Shown here one piece after another: positions 60,865 to 64,000 of a stretch of 64,000 nucleotides of DNA. The notes below the pieces were generated by a model, which worked only from the letters and a program-made list of their open reading frames with translations, did not search any database and was not told the DNA's origin. Position 1 is the first letter of the stretch; each line of letters begins with the position of its first letter. The DNA is from Mycolicibacterium aichiense (GTDB taxonomy: Bacteria; Actinomycetota; Actinomycetes; Mycobacteriales; Mycobacteriaceae). The stretch covers positions 2,170,001 to 2,234,000 of the forward strand of contig NZ_AP022561.1 in assembly GCF_010726245.1 (NCBI RefSeq). The letters are read 5' to 3'. The translations under genes and the position numbers were made by a program.

Positions 60865-61275
60865 TCAGGCCGGCTCGTAGCGCAGCATCGTGACGCCCGC
60901 GTCGGCATAGTCGTAGAACACCGGCTTCAGTCGCATCCCTATTTCCAGCTCCGCCGGTTCGGCATTGACGATCTCGGTCGAGAACCGCGGGCCCTCATCC
61001 CATTGCACGACCGCGAGTAGCTGAGGCACCTCGTCGGCAAAATGTGGTGCGACCGGTCGGTACGCCACCGTGTAGGTATAGAGCGAGGCCGCCCCGGAAA
61101 TCTCCCGCCATTCCAGATCGTCGGCCAACGTGCCCGGCGCCAGCACCCGGGGATAGAACACGTAGCGCTGCGCCGACGGCGAGTACTGGATCCGGATCCG
61201 GTGTTCGGCCAGGGCATCCCAGAACGGTTGGGTGGTCGGCGTCGGGATCGGCATCGGCTTGTCGAAGTCGCCCAT
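60865..61275 (-). CDS. DUF35 OB-fold protein without zinc-ribbon cysteines
   Basis: A 136-residue DUF35/ChsH2-like OB-fold protein: PFWDALAEHRIRIQYSPSAQRYVFYPR, WREISGAASLYTYTVAYRPVAPHF and LEIGMRLKPVFYDYADAGV. DUF35 proteins pair with a thiolase-fold protein (as Ltp2 and ChsH2 in cholesterol side-chain loss) to form an aldolase. The usual N-terminal zinc ribbon (CxxC...CxxC) is absent: the protein has no cysteine at all. It follows the thiolase gene by two bases. Confidence 0.85.
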   Translation of the reverse strand: MGDFDKPMPIPTPTTQPFWDALAEHRIRIQYSPSAQRYVFYPRVLAPGTLADDLEWREISGAASLYTYTVAYRPVAPHFADEVPQLLAVVQWDEGPRFSTEIVNAEPAELEIGMRLKPVFYDYADAGVTMLRYEPA

Positions 61276-61277
61276 GA

Positions 61278-62483
61278 TCAGTCGCCTTCCAAGACGAGAG
61301 TGGTCTGTTCGCTCAAGATGCCGCCATTGCCGGAGACAAAGGCACGGTTGCAGTCTTTGACCTGGGTGGTACCTGAGCGGCCCATGATCTGGCGGGCGGC
61401 GTCGCAGACGTGGTGCATTCCGCCGGCAGTCCCGGCCTGCCCGTAACCCAGCTGGCCGCCGGCGGTGTTCATCGGGAAATCGCCGCGGAACGTCAGGTCG
61501 TGCTCGGCGACGAACTGCAGGCCCTTGCCCTTCTGGCAGAACCCGGCGTCCTCCAAACTGAGCAGCACGGTGATCGTGTAGCAGTCATAGATCGACACCA
61601 TGTCCATGTCGGCGGGCGTCAGCCCGGCCATCGAGAATGCCGATGCGGCCGCTTTGATCATCGGAGTCTGCAGCAACTCCTGGGCGTAGGTCGGCGTCTT
61701 GTACGGCACCCGTTCGCCGAATCCTTTGATCCACACCGGACGGTTGGCGCTGCGACGGGCCAGATCGGCTCCGGTCACCAGCACCGCGGCCCCGCCCATC
61801 ACCGGCATGACGATCTCCAGCATGTGCAGCGGTGCGGCGATGACCGGACTGTTGAGCACGTCATCGACGGTGATCGGGGAGTCGCGAAAGATCGCCCCAG
61901 GCGTGTGATTCGCGTTGACCCGCTGGTCGACGCTGATCTTGGCCATCGCCCGTTCGTCGTAGCCGTAGGTGGCGCCGTAGAGGTTGGCGACCTGGCCGTA
62001 GGGTCCGTTCTGGCCGAGATTGCCGTAGGGGATCTCGAATTCGGCTTGTGGCGAGCCGTACCGGTTACTGGACGCCCCGAAATACATCAACTCACTGATG
62101 TCGAGCGGCTTGTGCGCACTGACCGGCGTCATCGGCGTCGCGGGGATCACGCACAGCACCGCGTTGCACAGGCCGAGCTCGATGGCTGCCGCCGCGCGCC
62201 ACACCATCGCCACCGCGCTGGCGCCGCCGAGGTCGACCATCTCGGCGAAATTGGCTTTGATGCCCAGATATTCGATGACCGTGGACGGCACGAAGATCTG
62301 GGACTCCTGCAGATGCGTGGTACAGATGCCATCCACATCGGCGGCCGACAAGCCGGCATCGTCGAGTGCGGCCTTCGCCAGCCGTGCCCACTGCTCCAGG
62401 GTGAACTCGAGCGGACCGGTCGGTCGCTTCGTGGAGGGGAGTTCGGTGTAGCCGACGATCGCGGCCTCTCCGCGCAGACCCAT
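61278..62483 (-). CDS. Thiolase-fold lipid-transfer/aldolase-type protein (Ltp)
   Basis: A 401-residue SCP-x/Ltp-type thiolase: AAIVGYTELPSTK, VDGICTTHLQ, a central VNANHTPGAIF and a C-terminal NTAGGQLGYGQAGTAGGM with the family's conserved glycines, then NRAFVSGNGG. Enzymes of this type with a DUF35 partner do retro-aldol cleavage of sterol side chains. The start at ATG 62483 is preferred; the frame is open to 62531. It is divergent from an SDR gene, with an operator-like repeat between them. Confidence 0.85.
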   Translation of the reverse strand: MGLRGEAAIVGYTELPSTKRPTGPLEFTLEQWARLAKAALDDAGLSAADVDGICTTHLQESQIFVPSTVIEYLGIKANFAEMVDLGGASAVAMVWRAAAAIELGLCNAVLCVIPATPMTPVSAHKPLDISELMYFGASSNRYGSPQAEFEIPYGNLGQNGPYGQVANLYGATYGYDERAMAKISVDQRVNANHTPGAIFRDSPITVDDVLNSPVIAAPLHMLEIVMPVMGGAAVLVTGADLARRSANRPVWIKGFGERVPYKTPTYAQELLQTPMIKAAASAFSMAGLTPADMDMVSIYDCYTITVLLSLEDAGFCQKGKGLQFVAEHDLTFRGDFPMNTAGGQLGYGQAGTAGGMHHVCDAARQIMGRSGTTQVKDCNRAFVSGNGGILSEQTTLVLEGD

Positions 62484-62514
62484 GCCGCTGTCCTCCAAGT
62501 CATTGCCCAATAAC

Positions 62515-62545
62515 ATTGAGCATGTAATCATATTGAGCGCTTAAT
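62515..62545. promoter_or_regulatory. Repeated ATTGAGC operator-like region
   Basis: ATTGAGC occurs at 62515-62521 and 62532-62538 (17 bases apart), and the second copy forms ATTGAGCGCTTAAT, palindromic at 12 of 14 positions. It lies in the 93-base divergent region between the thiolase and SDR genes, where the sequence is AT-rich. Likely a binding site for a catabolic repressor. Confidence 0.5.
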
Positions 62546-62576
62546 GAGAATCGGATCCGGCGAGAGGTAGCTCACA

Positions 62577-63443
62577 GTGGCGTCACCCCTGGACGGCAAG
62601 GTCGCCGTCGTCACCGGCACCAGCCGCGGAGTGGGACTGGGTATCGCGCACGAATTACTGCGCGCCGGAGCCACTGTCGTCGGCTGCTCGCGCCGACCCC
62701 TCGATGCCATGCCTGGGGTTGAAGACAATCCGGAGTGGCTGGCCCGTTCCTCGCAGCGGGTGTGCGACCAGGGTGACTACCGGGCCATCGACGACTTCGT
62801 CGACGAGGTGGTGGCCGACCACGGCCGCATCGACATCCTGGTCAACAACGCAGGCGGTACGGTGCCGGCACCCAACGTCGAGAGCATCCCGAGCCTGGTT
62901 TCCCAGATCCAGGGTGCGCCGGCGTCGGACGACGAGTACGAACGCACAGTGTTGTTCCACGCCTTCGCCATTCAGATGAACCTGATCAGCCCGATGTGGT
63001 TCGCCATCCGGGTGTTCCGACAGATGCGCGAACAGGACGGTGTCGGCTCGATCGTCAACATCTCCAGCGGCGCAGGACATCCCGCCGGCTCGCCGACGCT
63101 GGTGTCATACGGGGCGGCCAAATCCGGCCTCAACCATCTAACCCGGTCGCTGGCCGAGGAATGGGGACCGAAAGTGCGGGTGAACTGTTTGGCGCTGGGG
63201 CCGACGATGACCGACAATTTCAAGTCGTTCGTGTTGCCCAAGGACGACCCGACCGGAGAGAGGTACTTCCACGCCGTGCCCATGCATCGCGCCGGAGAGC
63301 CGCAGGAGGTGGGTCGCGCCGTGGTGTTCCTATGCGGTGGCACAGCCGATTTCATCAACGGAACCACCATCGAGATCGACGGCGGCATGATGCCCGGCGT
63401 GCTCTACGAAGCCGGCCTCAAGACGATCACGGACCTGCTGTGA
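62577..63443 (+). CDS. Short-chain dehydrogenase/reductase
   Basis: A 288-residue SDR oxidoreductase: cofactor motif VVTGTSRGVGLGIA, LVNNAGG, catalytic Ser in NISSGAG, and YGAAKSG with Tyr and Lys, then EIDGGMMPG. NAD(P)+ specificity is not settled. The substrate is probably a hydroxyl or keto intermediate of the neighbouring lipid pathway. GTG 62577 follows GAGAGG. Its stop overlaps the next gene's GTG by four bases. Confidence 0.88.
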   Translation: MASPLDGKVAVVTGTSRGVGLGIAHELLRAGATVVGCSRRPLDAMPGVEDNPEWLARSSQRVCDQGDYRAIDDFVDEVVADHGRIDILVNNAGGTVPAPNVESIPSLVSQIQGAPASDDEYERTVLFHAFAIQMNLISPMWFAIRVFRQMREQDGVGSIVNISSGAGHPAGSPTLVSYGAAKSGLNHLTRSLAEEWGPKVRVNCLALGPTMTDNFKSFVLPKDDPTGERYFHAVPMHRAGEPQEVGRAVVFLCGGTADFINGTTIEIDGGMMPGVLYEAGLKTITDLL

Positions 63444-64000
63444 AGCGCGTCATCCAGTTCGCCACCGGCAACGTCGGCAAGCATGCGCTGCCACTCATCA
63501 TCGAGCGGCCCGACCTCGAGCTGATCGGGCTGCACGCCCACGGCCCCGACAAGGTCGGCCGCGACGCCGCCGACATCTGCGGCCGGTCCGAACCCACCGG
63601 GGTGGTGGCCACCAATGACATCGACGCGTTGGTGGCCCTCGGCGCCGACTGCGTCGTCTACACCTCCCAGGCCGAGATGCGCCCACAGCAGGCCATCGAG
63701 GAGATCTGCCGATTCCTGCGGGCCGGCACCAACGTGGTCGGTACGTCGATGGTGTGGCTGGTCGCACCGCAGCACGCCGACGCATGGATCCGCGAACCGC
63801 TGGCCGCGGCCTGCGCCGAGGGCGGCACCTCGCTGTACATCAACGGAGTCGACCCTGGCTACTCCGGAGACAGTCTGGTCTACACCGCGCTGACGCTGGC
63901 CGGGCGGGCCACCGGCATCACGGTCTCGGAGATCTGCGACTACGGCAGCTATGACGACGCCGAATTCACCGGCCTCAGTTTCGGTTTCGGCACCACACCG
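63440..64000 (+). CDS. Rossmann oxidoreductase, dihydrodipicolinate reductase-like (partial)
   Basis: The first 187 residues of a NAD(P)-binding oxidoreductase. VIQFATGNVGKHALPLI is the Rossmann motif; YTSQAEMRPQQAIEEICRFLRAGTNVVGTS and INGVDPGYSGDSLVYTALTLAG follow the DHDPR/NADH-dependent amine dehydrogenase type common in mycobacterial sterol and lipid loci. The gene is cut by the window end. GTG 63440 overlaps the SDR stop (GTGA), so the two are one operon. Confidence 0.8.
   Translation, partial: MKRVIQFATGNVGKHALPLIIERPDLELIGLHAHGPDKVGRDAADICGRSEPTGVVATNDIDALVALGADCVVYTSQAEMRPQQAIEEICRFLRAGTNVVGTSMVWLVAPQHADAWIREPLAAACAEGGTSLYINGVDPGYSGDSLVYTALTLAGRATGITVSEICDYGSYDDAEFTGLSFGFGTTP

Noticed and set aside
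1..64000. CRISPR arrays, rRNA genes, insertion sequences, prophage
   Set aside because: No regularly spaced repeats, no rRNA-like stretch, and no transposase, integrase or phage structural protein was recognised.

Overview
The window is high-GC actinobacterial DNA that fits a mycobacterium (Mycolicibacterium-like). The main evidence is a near-identical DevR/DosR regulator, an MPT64-type secreted antigen, a FadD15-type acyl-CoA ligase, a Tgs1-type WS/DGAT, Acg-type nitroreductases, many F420/Ddn-type and P450 genes, and frequent GTG starts with 4-base ATGA/GTGA overlaps. No ribosomal RNA, CRISPR array, insertion sequence, integrase or transposase was recognised.

Layout. 1-16.8 kb: partial GNAT gene; a transporter trio (CPA1 antiporter, CBS protein, ArsB/NhaD permease); a leftward set with MgtC/DUF4010, a small membrane protein, an SRPBCC protein and a P1B-5-type metal ATPase fused to a hemerythrin domain; a divergent OmpR-type response regulator and kinase; FkbM methyltransferase; ApbE plus 3Fe-4S ferredoxin; an orphan response regulator; a SHOCT protein; an MgtA-type ATPase. 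A broken C-terminal piece of a phosphoenolpyruvate synthase overlaps the mgtA start.

17-40 kb: a DosR (dormancy) regulon island. It carries homologues of M. tuberculosis Rv2004c, Acg (Rv2032), Rv2030c, PfkB (Rv2029c), several universal stress proteins, the Rv3134c-devR pair, a second Acg-type protein, Rv2629, a complete group 3b-type [NiFe] hydrogenase operon with its protease, two KAS III-like enzymes, a Tgs1-like acyltransferase, a Ddn-like protein, a small helical protein, an SRPBCC protein and a DevS/DosT-like GAF kinase. At least ten 14-bp matches to the DosR operator lie in promoter regions here. DevR and the DevS-like kinase are about 13 kb apart. The genes suggest a hypoxia/redox programme: hydrogen or NAD(P)H balancing, triacylglycerol storage, glycolysis, stress proteins and flavin/F420 reductases.

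40-45 kb: a ClpN-HTH regulator with two tandem palindromes at its start codon, an SRPBCC protein, FadD15, a secreted protein, a free-standing EF-Tu domain-2 protein, a membrane protein, a truncated P450 and a secreted protein. 45.2-48.9 kb: a lower-GC, four-gene leftward operon (intracellular CHAP hydrolase, trypsin-like protease, alpha/beta hydrolase, three-helix membrane protein) beside a tRNA cluster (Val, Cys, Gly, Val). It resembles an accessory or conflict cassette and is the best candidate for an undescribed system.

50-64 kb: Ddn-like protein, MPT64 homologue with a proline-rich insert, UvrA-like protein, P450/TetR pair, DUF4333 lipoprotein, DUF6319-like protein, a second P450, a partner-switching set (GAF-PP2C phosphatase, STAS antagonist, anti-sigma kinase), and a divergent lipid/sterol-type catabolic locus (DUF35 protein, thiolase, SDR, partial Rossmann oxidoreductase).
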